From the NCBI GenBank assembly GCA_037384225.1, contig JARROD010000126.1:1-9673 (forward strand): a DNA stretch of 9,673 nt. The letters are read 5' to 3'. Position numbers and translations under genes: made by a program. This document shows, piece by piece, positions 1 to 6,898 of the stretch. Each line of letters begins with the position of its first letter. The stretch's first letter is position 1. The notes beneath the pieces are model-generated. The model was not told the origin of the DNA. It saw nothing but the letters and a program-made list of their open reading frames with translations, and made no database searches. Source of the DNA: JARROD01 sp037384225 (GTDB lineage: Bacteria; Pseudomonadota; Gammaproteobacteria; Pseudomonadales; Cellvibrionaceae).

Positions 1-1176
1 CACACCATAAAGCAACATAAAACTGGCACTGTGTATTCCAATAATGTCTTCAACCAGGCCAAAAAGGATTGGAAGCGTACAACCACCTAAGGCGCCAATT
101 GCAGCCACAAAACCGCCAACCCGCCCCATGTCGTTTGGATAGTAGTCGTGTATTATCTTGTAAACACTCGCCCGACCGAACCCCTGAGCAATGCCGATAA
201 TAAAGATTAAGAAACTAAACAACCACACATTAATATTTATTTGCAGCTGCACATCATGCTCAATGCCGTGGATAGTCATTGTCGTTGGCGGGTAACTCAG
301 GAAAAATAGACATACCAAACACACCCAAAAGACACTCCAGTTAACCGAACGACCGCCGTAACGGTCGGCAAACCAGCCCCCCAGTGCACGAACCATACTC
401 GAACTCGCCGCAAAAACAAGGGTAAATGCCATTGCTTCCTTATTGTCCATACGGTAAGCGTTCACATAATACTGGGGCAACCAGAGCAGCAGGGCAAGAA
501 AACTACCAAAAACAAAATAGTAATAAAGCCCAAATCGCCACACTTGCAAAGGATGCACTACACTCCAAATATTGCCTTTTAAAACGCTATCACTGGCTTT
601 GTCTAGTCTACAGATAGCAACATTGGTTGTCGGCGCAAAAAGTGCAAAAATCAATGCAGTTGCTGCCAGCCCAATAGCATAGTATGGCCCTACGGCGCTG
701 TATCCCGCGTATTCAAGAATGAAGGGGGCAGCCAATAATGTCACGGCGGCACCGGCATTACCTGCACCGAAAATCCCCATCGCCGTGCCCTGCTGGCTTC
801 GCTCAAACCAGTCATTGACGTACCTAAGGCCTATTGTGAAAGAGGTACCACTGATTCCAATCCAAAGCCCAAGATATAAGTACGACGAAAAGGAGTCAAC
901 AAAAGGCAATAAAAGCAAGGCAGGTACAACAAGTAGCATTTGCAGCACAAAACACTTTTTGGGGTTGTAACGGTCAACCAAAACGCCCGTGGGTATTCGA
1001 AGTAAAGCCCCTGAAAGTATAGGCGCTGCGAATAAGACCCCCAACTGGGTTGAAGAGATTTCGCGCGATTGCTGTAACTCCAACCCGACCACCGCATAAA
1101 GAATCCACACTGCAAAGTTCGCGGCAAAGGCGAGTGTTGCAAGCGTCAATGCTACATTAGCTTGTGCTCGTTTCAT
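1..1176 (-). CDS. NarK/NasA-family (NNP) nitrate/nitrite MFS transporter, 3' end cut by window
   Basis: An inner-membrane major facilitator protein that probably moves nitrate and/or nitrite. An uninterrupted frame of 392 codons runs from ATG at 1176 to the window edge; the last segment is missing. Visible nitrate-porter hallmarks are R60 in 'LLRIPTGVLVDRY' (helix 2 and the following MFS loop), the glycine-rich stretch 'MGIFGAGNAGAA' (133-144), R263 in 'MVRALGGWFADRYG' with a second DR loop, and 'FGRASVYKIIHDYYPNDMG' (333-351) followed by a glycine-rich helix. The two arginines correspond to the nitrate-binding pair known in NarK. The upstream in-frame stop (1204-1206) leaves no earlier ATG; the ribosome site is weak (AGG, 3 nt before ATG). 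It is divergent from the second transporter at 1524 and belongs to a shorter NNP subtype. Assignment to the family is firm; symport versus nitrate/nitrite antiport cannot be decided. Confidence 0.93.
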   Translation of the reverse strand, partial: MKRAQANVALTLATLAFAANFAVWILYAVVGLELQQSREISSTQLGVLFAAPILSGALLRIPTGVLVDRYNPKKCFVLQMLLVVPALLLLPFVDSFSSYLYLGLWIGISGTSFTIGLRYVNDWFERSQQGTAMGIFGAGNAGAAVTLLAAPFILEYAGYSAVGPYYAIGLAATALIFALFAPTTNVAICRLDKASDSVLKGNIWSVVHPLQVWRFGLYYYFVFGSFLALLLWLPQYYVNAYRMDNKEAMAFTLVFAASSSMVRALGGWFADRYGGRSVNWSVFWVCLVCLFFLSYPPTTMTIHGIEHDVQLQININVWLFSFLIFIIGIAQGFGRASVYKIIHDYYPNDMGRVGGFVAAIGALGGCTLPILFGLVEDIIGIHSASFMLLYGV

Positions 1177-1274
1177 AAACCTAAAATCTTGCTTTACATG
1201 TTCTCATCATTAAATCAAAGCTTCGAAGCAATTGCGCCAATATAACCACTAATTCCTATAGGTATAACAACAAC

Positions 1275-1290
1275 TACCCACAAAGGAGTA
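1275..1290. promoter_or_regulatory. NarL/NarP-like 7-2-7 inverted heptamer pair
   Basis: TACCCAC, two bases, then AGGAGTA. The NarL/NarP heptamer is TACYYMT (reverse AKRRGTA). The left half matches 6 of 7 positions and the right half 7 of 7, with the 2-bp spacing known for NarP and NarL. It lies 99 bp upstream of the leftward transporter start and about 38 bp upstream of that gene's possible -10 (TATATT). Perfect single heptamers at 1349-1355 and 1372-1378 strengthen the reading. Whether this genome encodes NarL/NarP cannot be seen here. Confidence 0.5.
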
Positions 1291-1393
1291 GCAAGGTTTT
1301 CTAAATACATAGTTTTACAGGGGTTTTACTTTTTGTAAGGAGAAAATAAGGGGTATAGGCAAGCAACCCGATACTTATGCCCATTCAGGCCAA

Positions 1394-1407
1394 TTGATTC
1401 AAATCAA
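1394..1407. promoter_or_regulatory. FNR/Anr/Dnr-type binding site
   Basis: TTGAT-TCAA-ATCAA is an exact match to the consensus TTGAT-N4-ATCAA. Its centre (1400.5) is about 38 bp upstream of a possible -10, TAGACT (1436-1441), close to the spacing of a class II activator site for the rightward transporter at 1524. It could also act on the leftward gene. The match is directly visible; occupancy and sign of regulation are inference. Confidence 0.6.
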
Positions 1408-1514
1408 ATTTAAACACACGGGATGAAAGCAAACTTAGACTAACCTGATTTTTACCGGTTTGCTATTGAACCATACCTAAACCTCAATCGCTTTGGGTAT
1501 ATCTTAGACGGTTT

Positions 1515-1519
1515 GGAGG
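1515..1519 (+). promoter_or_regulatory. Strong ribosome binding site of transporter gene
   Basis: GGAGG lies 4 nt before ATG 1524 and fixes the start of the 491-residue transporter. Confidence 0.8.
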
Positions 1520-1523
1520 CCTT

Positions 1524-2999
1524 ATGTTCAGTGACCACAAAATTAACTTATTTGCTTTGCGTGACCCAAAAATTAAAACGCTACACATCACATGGTTCGC
1601 ATTTTTCCTTACATTTGTTGTGTGGTTTAATCATGCGCCATTGCTTGTCTTTATGAAAGAGGCCTTGAATTTATCGTCGCAACAAATAAAGGCTCTTATG
1701 ATACTTAACGTTGCTTTGACAATACCGTCGCGCATTGTTATTGGCATCCTGGTTGACCGACTGGGTCCTCGCAAAGTCTACAGCAGCCTGTTGTTGATTT
1801 CGTCCGTGCTGTGTATCGGTTTTGCCCTTTCAGACCGCTATGAACAACTGGCCTTAATGCGATTTCTCCTGGGGTTTGTGGGTTCCGGGTTTGTTATTGG
1901 CATACGCATGGTAGGCGAGTGGTTTCCACATAAAACGGTAGGTATAGCTGAAGGAATTTATGGTGGCTGGGGCAATTTTGGGTCAGCGGCAGCAGCAATG
2001 GCACTGCCGACACTGGCATTATTTTACGGCGGTGAAAATGGATGGAGATACGCTATTTCCACGACCGGAGTCATAGCCGGAATCTATGGTATTGTTTATT
2101 ATCGCATGGCCCGCAACACGCCTAAAGGATCAACGTATTTCAAACCAAAGAAATCAGGTGGACTGGAAGTTACCAGTATAAAGGATTTTTACCTCTATTT
2201 AGCAATGAATATACCCATGTATTTGGCGCTTGGCGTTTTAACCTGGAAACTATCATCGGCGGGAGTTGGACTCTTATCGAAAGATGCAATGCACATCATT
2301 TGGATTATTTTGATCCTGCTCTTTATTTTTCAAGTCACACAAATATGGAGGGTCAACAAAGAGCATCTGAGTACCGGGGTACCGGAACTTGATAAATATA
2401 AATTCAAACAAGTGGCAATTTTAGACTGGGCCTATTTTGTTACCTTTGGATCAGAACTTGCTGTAGTTTCTATGCTGCCACTCTTTTTTCTGGAAACCTT
2501 CGAAACACTGAATCCAGTTCAGGCTGGCTTACTGGCGTCAGGGTTTGCTTTTATGAATTTAGTGGCCCGGCCCACCGGAGGTTGGTTTTCAGATAAGTTT
2601 GGCCGCCGTCGCTCATTAATGTTTTTAATCGGTGGCTTGGCTGTTGGCTATTTTATTCTTGGCCACACCGATTCAGGCTGGTGGATTCCCCTGGCCGTAT
2701 TGGCAACAATGATGTGCTCCTTCTTTGTTCAGGCCGGCGAGGGAGCCGTGTTTGCAATAGTGCCATTAATAAAGCGCCGAATGACAGGGCAGATCGCCGG
2801 GATGGCTGGAGCCTATGGAAATGTCGGTGCGGTAACCTATTTAACCGTATTAAGCTTTGTTGACTATAGTACATTTTTCCTGGCTATCAGCGGGTCTGCG
2901 GTAGTCGCATTTTTTATCGTGATGTTATTGGACGAACCTAAAGGCGCTATTAGTGAGACTTTACCTGATGGCACTGTGCAAATGATAGAAGTAGGATAG
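1524..2999 (+). CDS. NarK/NasA-family (NNP) nitrate/nitrite MFS transporter, long subtype
   Basis: A 491-residue, roughly 12-helix inner-membrane MFS protein, predicted to import nitrate (possibly nitrite). After a short polar N-terminus, helix 1 starts near residue 20. R70 in 'LTIPSRIVIGILVDRLGPRK' and R349 in 'NLVARPTGGWFSDKFGRRR' match the nitrate-binding arginine pair of NarK, each followed by an MFS 'DR/DK-x-G' loop. NNP signatures are 'GEWFPHKTVGIAEGIYGG' with 'WGNFGSAAAA' (131-159) and 'AGEGAVFAIVPLIKRR' with 'GAYGNVGAV' (404-437). A long cytoplasmic loop (about 197-220) contains 'YFKPKKSGGLEV'. It is clearly a different subtype from the shorter divergent paralogue at 1-1176. A good GGAGG supports the start. 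It is followed after 57 bp by the phosphatase-kinase gene on the same strand, a probable operon. Transport direction is not decidable from sequence. Confidence 0.95.
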   Translation: MFSDHKINLFALRDPKIKTLHITWFAFFLTFVVWFNHAPLLVFMKEALNLSSQQIKALMILNVALTIPSRIVIGILVDRLGPRKVYSSLLLISSVLCIGFALSDRYEQLALMRFLLGFVGSGFVIGIRMVGEWFPHKTVGIAEGIYGGWGNFGSAAAAMALPTLALFYGGENGWRYAISTTGVIAGIYGIVYYRMARNTPKGSTYFKPKKSGGLEVTSIKDFYLYLAMNIPMYLALGVLTWKLSSAGVGLLSKDAMHIIWIILILLFIFQVTQIWRVNKEHLSTGVPELDKYKFKQVAILDWAYFVTFGSELAVVSMLPLFFLETFETLNPVQAGLLASGFAFMNLVARPTGGWFSDKFGRRRSLMFLIGGLAVGYFILGHTDSGWWIPLAVLATMMCSFFVQAGEGAVFAIVPLIKRRMTGQIAGMAGAYGNVGAVTYLTVLSFVDYSTFFLAISGSAVVAFFIVMLLDEPKGAISETLPDGTVQMIEVG

Positions 3000-3012
3000 A
3001 GCGGCCTTGCTT

Positions 3013-3058
3013 ATCGTTTCATCCTTCTTTATAGGGCCTTAGCATCCGGTGAAACGAT
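3013..3058 (+). promoter_or_regulatory. Inverted repeat/hairpin over the translation start of the phosphatase-kinase gene
   Basis: ATCGTTTCA (3013-3021) and TGAAACGAT (3050-3058) are perfect complements. With one bulged base the stem extends by CC/GG (3023-3024 with 3048-3049). The right arm covers the likely ribosome site (GGTGA, 3048-3052) and the first two bases of the ATG at 3057. In the transporter-kinase transcript this could hide the start codon. It lacks the U-tract of an intrinsic terminator. Confidence 0.5.
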
Positions 3059-4829
3059 GACCGAAGCCAAGCATTCCTTTTTTACTTATATGACCAAATT
3101 ATTCCTGGACGCAGGTTTTGTCACCGACAAGGGTTTGAAATCAAGCGGCATCAACGAGGACTACGCCGGTATTAACATTCCAACAGATGCCTACTTGCTT
3201 CTCAGCAAGGGGGCTGTGTTGGCGATAGCCGATGGTGTTTCTTCGGCCGAAGCCGGAAAAGAAGCCAGTAAAACAGCTGTTACCCGTTTCATAGACGAGT
3301 ACTTTGCCACACCAGACACCTGGTCCGTCAGCCACAGTGGTAAAAAAGTCCTGTCGACGATAAATTTGCGTTTGCACCGAAAAAGCCATAAATATACCCA
3401 TGAAGGAAAGGGTTTTTTAAGCACTTTTAGCGCGGTTGTAATCAAAGGCCGATTCGTGCATTTTTTTCACGTGGGTGACAGTCGTGTATACCTACTACGA
3501 AAAAACAGGCCAACCGAACTCGAATGTTTAACAACCGATCACAAAGTTGCGATTTCCAGCCAACATTCAGTTCTGTCACGCGCGATTGGAATGGATAACC
3601 ATCTAACACTGGATTACGGCAAACATGAACTGCAGGTTGGTGACCGATTGGTACTCTGTACCGATGGTGTTTATGATTTTATCGATGCAGAGCAGTTTAT
3701 CGAGCTGTTAAACATCGAAAGTTCGGCTGCAGAGCTAAGTCAATCTCTTATCGACGCCGCGATACAAAACAACAGCGACGATAATGTAAGCGCTATTGTC
3801 GCTATTATTAAACAACTACCGGAACAAAATCTTGACGACTATAGTGCGAAATTAACTCGCCTGCCATTTCCGCCTGTTTTCGAACCAGGAATGGTAATTG
3901 ACGGCTATAAAATAGTGCGCGAGCTGTTCGCTTCCAGTAGAAGTCAACTCTACCTTGTATGCGATCAGGAAACCGACGCCCAGTTGGTAATGAAGACACC
4001 TTCCAAAAATTTTGAAGACGATATAAATTATATCGATCGGTTTATTCAGGAAGAATGGATCGGCAGCCGCATCCATTCGCCCAATGTGGTGGAAATAGTA
4101 CGGCAAACCAGGCCGAGAACCGCATTGTACTATTTAATGCGCTATGTGGATGGAATAGGGCTCGACAAGTGGATGCTGAACAACAACCCTGTGAGCCCTC
4201 GTCGAGCCATTGAAATCGTTAAGCAAATTGGCGCAGGCCTCAGCGTTTTTCACGATAACGAAGCGCTTCACCAGGATCTCAAACCGGCAAATGTACTCAT
4301 TACTGCAGATGAACGTGCTGTCATTGTAGATTTTGGATCCGTGTATGTAGCGGGGTTGGCAGAGTTGTACCGGCCACTTGACCACACCTGCGCGTTAGGG
4401 ACAGCGAGTTATTCCGACCCCCTGTATTTGCTCGGAAAGAATCCTGGTATCGCCGGTGATGTGTATGCGCTGGCGACCATCACATATGAAATATTTACCG
4501 GTTTTTTACCTTATAGTGATCAAATAGAAGAGTGTCACACAAGTTCGGATTATGACAGGCTTCGCTATGTCTCTGCCTCATTACACAACCCTAAAATTCC
4601 AATCTGGTTTGACAGAGCACTGGAAAAAGGCGTCAGCTTTGATTTGCAACAGCGCTATAGGACTATTACAGAATTGTTAAAAGATTTAACCAAACCTAAT
4701 CCGGTATTCCTGACGGACGATCCTGTTACCGAACGCAGTGCTAATACTGAGCTTTTTTGGAAATTGATGTCGGGATTTTGGTTCTTAACGCTGCTTGTTG
4801 TAATGTACCTTTTTAGTCAGGTCAATTAA
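3057..4829 (+). CDS. Bifunctional PP2C-type phosphatase / Hanks-type Ser/Thr protein kinase, membrane-anchored
   Basis: 590 residues. The N-terminal PP2C domain (about 18-252) shows metal-binding motifs: 'NED' (33-35), 'IADGVS' (57-62), 'HVGDSRVY' (138-145), 'CTDGVYD' (201-207) and 'DDN' (241-243). The kinase domain (about 284-545) shows K313 in 'VMKTP', catalytic loop 'HQDLKPAN' (405-412; D407, N412), 'DFGS' (425-428), an activation segment 'GTASYSDP', and 'GDVYALATITYEIFTG' (467-482). HRD is changed to HQD, and the glycine loop is degenerate ('LFASSRSQLYLV'). A hydrophobic segment (about 567-586) close to the C-terminus suggests a tail anchor with both enzymes in the cytoplasm. Proteins of this layout are known next to assimilatory nitrate genes in other gammaproteobacteria, so a role in nitrate/nitrite control is likely; the substrate is unknown. 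The start is ATG 3057; an alternative ATG lies at 3090. The end overlaps the convergent gene by 8 bp. Confidence 0.93.
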   Translation: MTEAKHSFFTYMTKLFLDAGFVTDKGLKSSGINEDYAGINIPTDAYLLLSKGAVLAIADGVSSAEAGKEASKTAVTRFIDEYFATPDTWSVSHSGKKVLSTINLRLHRKSHKYTHEGKGFLSTFSAVVIKGRFVHFFHVGDSRVYLLRKNRPTELECLTTDHKVAISSQHSVLSRAIGMDNHLTLDYGKHELQVGDRLVLCTDGVYDFIDAEQFIELLNIESSAAELSQSLIDAAIQNNSDDNVSAIVAIIKQLPEQNLDDYSAKLTRLPFPPVFEPGMVIDGYKIVRELFASSRSQLYLVCDQETDAQLVMKTPSKNFEDDINYIDRFIQEEWIGSRIHSPNVVEIVRQTRPRTALYYLMRYVDGIGLDKWMLNNNPVSPRRAIEIVKQIGAGLSVFHDNEALHQDLKPANVLITADERAVIVDFGSVYVAGLAELYRPLDHTCALGTASYSDPLYLLGKNPGIAGDVYALATITYEIFTGFLPYSDQIEECHTSSDYDRLRYVSASLHNPKIPIWFDRALEKGVSFDLQQRYRTITELLKDLTKPNPVFLTDDPVTERSANTELFWKLMSGFWFLTLLVVMYLFSQVN

Positions 4830-5700
4830 GGCCAAAGCGCCACTGCAATTCAAAAGCCACAAAGGTGGCGGAAGCTGGCTCAAACGATACCTTGATGCCG
4901 TCCCGGCGCAGGGCGCTTATTTCGCGTCCACTCTCCCTTCCCAGGGCCAAATCGAGGCCCCAATCGCCACGGCGCCAACGCAGCCGCAAGCCACCGCGCC
5001 AGGACTGGTAGCGCCAGCGTGAACGCCGCCGCAGGTCTTCGTCGAACACCCGCCAATCGCCGCCGTAAGGACGGGCAAACAGTTCCAGATTCCATGCCTG
5101 GTTATATCGGTAGCGTATCAGGGGGTCGGGAAAAACCAGTCGCAGCAACCAGGCCCCTTCGGTCTCCCATTCATATCCCAGGGTAGGATAGGCGCGAAAA
5201 TGACCAAAACGGTTGTCTGCGCACAAACCCAACCGCCAGCCGGCACGGGAATAAACCGCTGCAGTCCACAATTGCCAACTGTCCCTGTCGATTCGTCCGG
5301 GGTGGCGCAGCGCATTGGATGATACAGACAGGCCCGGCGCCGCGGCAAACCGCCAGTCACCACCCTGCCATTGCAATGGCAGCCCAAGCTGGTGCAGATC
5401 GCCATTGCTGTCGAGTGACGGGGCGTCCGCCTGCTCTACCTCAAAGCTTCGGTAATGGTGTTGCAGCCCCCAGGCAAAGCCGGATTCGCTTCCCGCGGCA
5501 AGGCCAATGGCGCTCTCCGGCACCGTAACGGTACCGGCCACTTCGTCTAAATCTGCCCGCAGCGAGCGCCCCCATCCCAGGGTAAGCCAGTCCCCGGCGG
5601 GTGGTGGAACACACACCGTCCCCCCTGCCGCCGTGAGAGACACACAGAACATCAACAGGGTTGTTACCAGTAGAAAGTGCCGCACAACATTAATCGTCAA
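4822..5700 (-). CDS. Predicted outer-membrane beta-barrel protein of unknown function
   Basis: About 292 residues, not recognised as a named gene. The N-terminus (residues 1-26) looks like a Sec signal peptide: hydrophobic 'FLLVTTLLMFCVSLTAAG'. The rest alternates polar and hydrophobic residues, is rich in Trp, Arg and Gly ('RWRYQSWRGGLRLRWRRGD'), and ends in an aromatic strand 'FVAFELQWRFGLN', which suggests a beta-barrel. There is no ATG start: TTG at 5700 is the longest choice after the upstream in-frame stop, and GTG at 5685 would also keep the signal peptide; neither has a good ribosome site. It follows the FecR-like gene by 55 bp on the same strand, so probably shares the sigma-factor operon. 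It is far more GC-rich than its neighbours (43 of 60 bases G/C at 4981-5040, against 21 of 60 at 3781-3840), hinting at a separate origin. Coding status is fairly sure; function is not. Confidence 0.75.
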   Translation of the reverse strand: MTINVVRHFLLVTTLLMFCVSLTAAGGTVCVPPPAGDWLTLGWGRSLRADLDEVAGTVTVPESAIGLAAGSESGFAWGLQHHYRSFEVEQADAPSLDSNGDLHQLGLPLQWQGGDWRFAAAPGLSVSSNALRHPGRIDRDSWQLWTAAVYSRAGWRLGLCADNRFGHFRAYPTLGYEWETEGAWLLRLVFPDPLIRYRYNQAWNLELFARPYGGDWRVFDEDLRRRSRWRYQSWRGGLRLRWRRGDWGLDLALGRESGREISALRRDGIKVSFEPASATFVAFELQWRFGLN

Positions 5701-5755
5701 ATTTTCATGTAACTCGAGCAGGGCTTATCAAATCGATGATTCAGACCGCGAGGTT

Positions 5756-6883
5756 CTATCGATCACCTATAAAAATCTTGTCGTATAGCTTGGTTACCTT
5801 AAGCGATCTATCATTTTCGAGGAATTTAATCAGAGAGTTCGGTTTGTCTGCTTCGAAAATGCCGGTTATTTCCTGTCTCCCGGCAAATTTACTGTCAACG
5901 ATAATCTCCTGCCGGTTGTAGCGATTAAACTCTTCGGCGACCTCGCTAAGCGTATGCGATTTAAACACCAGCCGCCGCTGGCGCCAAGCGGTGACCACGG
6001 CCAAATCATTCTTGGAGACTTCGCCGGCAATTATCTCACCGGCGGATTTGATCGTGACCTGCCCGCCTACCGCCATAGCGTATTCCTTCGCGGGCATAGT
6101 TTTGACTTGTTTCAGGTTTTCGTATTCTTCGCTGTTTTCTTGGTGCGGGTCTTGCTCTGGCAGCGACGCTGCAACGTTAACCGTACCTTCCACCACCGTC
6201 ACAATTGTATCCCCATTCCTAGGGTGGTAAACATTGAAGGCCGTACCCACAGCCTTAATAAGCGCATTGTCGGTGGACACAATAAAGGGCCGGTCTTTAT
6301 CGTGAGCCACAGCGAAATGCGCCTCTCCTGCCATCAGTTCGACCGACCTTTTCTGCTTGGAGAATATAACGCTGATACTCGACTGGGTATTTAAATGCAA
6401 AACACTTCCGTCCTCCAAAATAAAGGACCGCTGCTCACCCAACCGGGTGGAATAAATCGAAGCGTCGGCTGCGCGCGGATATTGAAGCAGCAAAACAGAG
6501 ATAACTGAAATAACGAAAAGGCAAGCCGCCATGGAAGCCACTTTGAAATATTTCGGCCACCTAAAATACGATTTACCGCGGTTTATCGGAGCACTAGGCA
6601 CACAGCCCAAATACAGAGGTACAACATTTTTACGATCGGTATCGGCTTTCAACAAATCGGCCAAGGTGTTTTTATCCAATTTTTGGATACTGTCCAGGGC
6701 TTTCCATGTTTCCCTTAACGCAAAGAACTCTCGAATATGTATAGGCGACGCCTTAACCCAATCAATAAACTTACGTTCATCGGATATCCTGTGGTTTTTT
6801 CCTTCCAGTTTTACCACCCACCCAAGCGCCGTCTTCCCGGTTTCGTGGTTTACATCCACTTCCGGGTAGATTTTTTTGTTCAT
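5756..6883 (-). CDS. FecR-like periplasm-sensing sigma regulator (anti-sigma factor)
   Basis: 375 residues. The cytoplasmic N-terminal part (about 15-65) resembles the FecR N-terminal sigma-binding domain ('ALGWVVKLEG', 'FIDWVKASPIHIREFFALRE'). One membrane helix spans about 113-134. The periplasmic FecR domain (about 143-238) contains 'RSFILEDGSVLHLNTQS', 'GEAHFAVAHDKDRPF' and 'AVGTAFNVYHP'. The C-terminal domain (about 300-373, 'RLVFKSHTLSEVAEEFNRYN') is the STN-like part expected to contact the receptor's signalling domain. ATG at 6883 is preferred over the in-frame TTG at 6889, because AGGA (minus strand of 6894-6897) is 10 nt from the ATG and only 4 nt from the TTG. It starts 15 bp after the sigma gene. 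In FecIR systems such a protein holds or activates its sigma factor according to receptor occupancy. Confidence 0.92.
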   Translation of the reverse strand: MNKKIYPEVDVNHETGKTALGWVVKLEGKNHRISDERKFIDWVKASPIHIREFFALRETWKALDSIQKLDKNTLADLLKADTDRKNVVPLYLGCVPSAPINRGKSYFRWPKYFKVASMAACLFVISVISVLLLQYPRAADASIYSTRLGEQRSFILEDGSVLHLNTQSSISVIFSKQKRSVELMAGEAHFAVAHDKDRPFIVSTDNALIKAVGTAFNVYHPRNGDTIVTVVEGTVNVAASLPEQDPHQENSEEYENLKQVKTMPAKEYAMAVGGQVTIKSAGEIIAGEVSKNDLAVVTAWRQRRLVFKSHTLSEVAEEFNRYNRQEIIVDSKFAGRQEITGIFEADKPNSLIKFLENDRSLKVTKLYDKIFIGDR

Positions 6884-6898
6884 CGCCAAACTTTCCTA

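Larger units (their letters stand above)
1177..1523. other. Divergent intergenic control region between two nitrate transporter genes
   Basis: These 347 bp have no plausible gene. They hold an FNR/Anr-type box (1394-1407), a NarL/NarP-like paired site (1275-1290), two further perfect heptamers (AGGGGTA 1349-1355 and TACTTAT 1372-1378), and the palindromes GCTTCGAAGC (1220-1229) and CCTATAGG (1255-1262). Near-miss heptamers occur at 1493-1499 (TTGGGTA) and in 'CATACCTAAA' near 1475. A possible leftward -10 is TATATT (minus strand of 1239-1244) and a possible rightward -10 is TAGACT (1436-1441). Neither has a good -35, as expected for activator-dependent promoters. No convincing sigma-54 site was found. 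Confidence 0.6.

Noticed and set aside
831..1142. 103-codon minus-strand frame
   Set aside because: Out-of-frame shadow of the leftward nitrate transporter, which is open without stops from 1176 to the window edge.
1349..1366. Possible sigma-54 promoter (GG-N10-GC spacing near 1350-1365)
   Set aside because: Only the GG/GC spacing fits; the other consensus bases do not match, and the stretch is better read as a NarL-type heptamer.
5954..6394. 146-codon plus-strand frame
   Set aside because: Antisense to the FecR-like gene, whose domains and membrane helix are clear; the plus-strand peptide is unlike any known domain.
6887..6889. TTG start for the FecR-like gene
   Set aside because: It is two codons before an ATG (6883) that has better spacing from the AGGA ribosome site.
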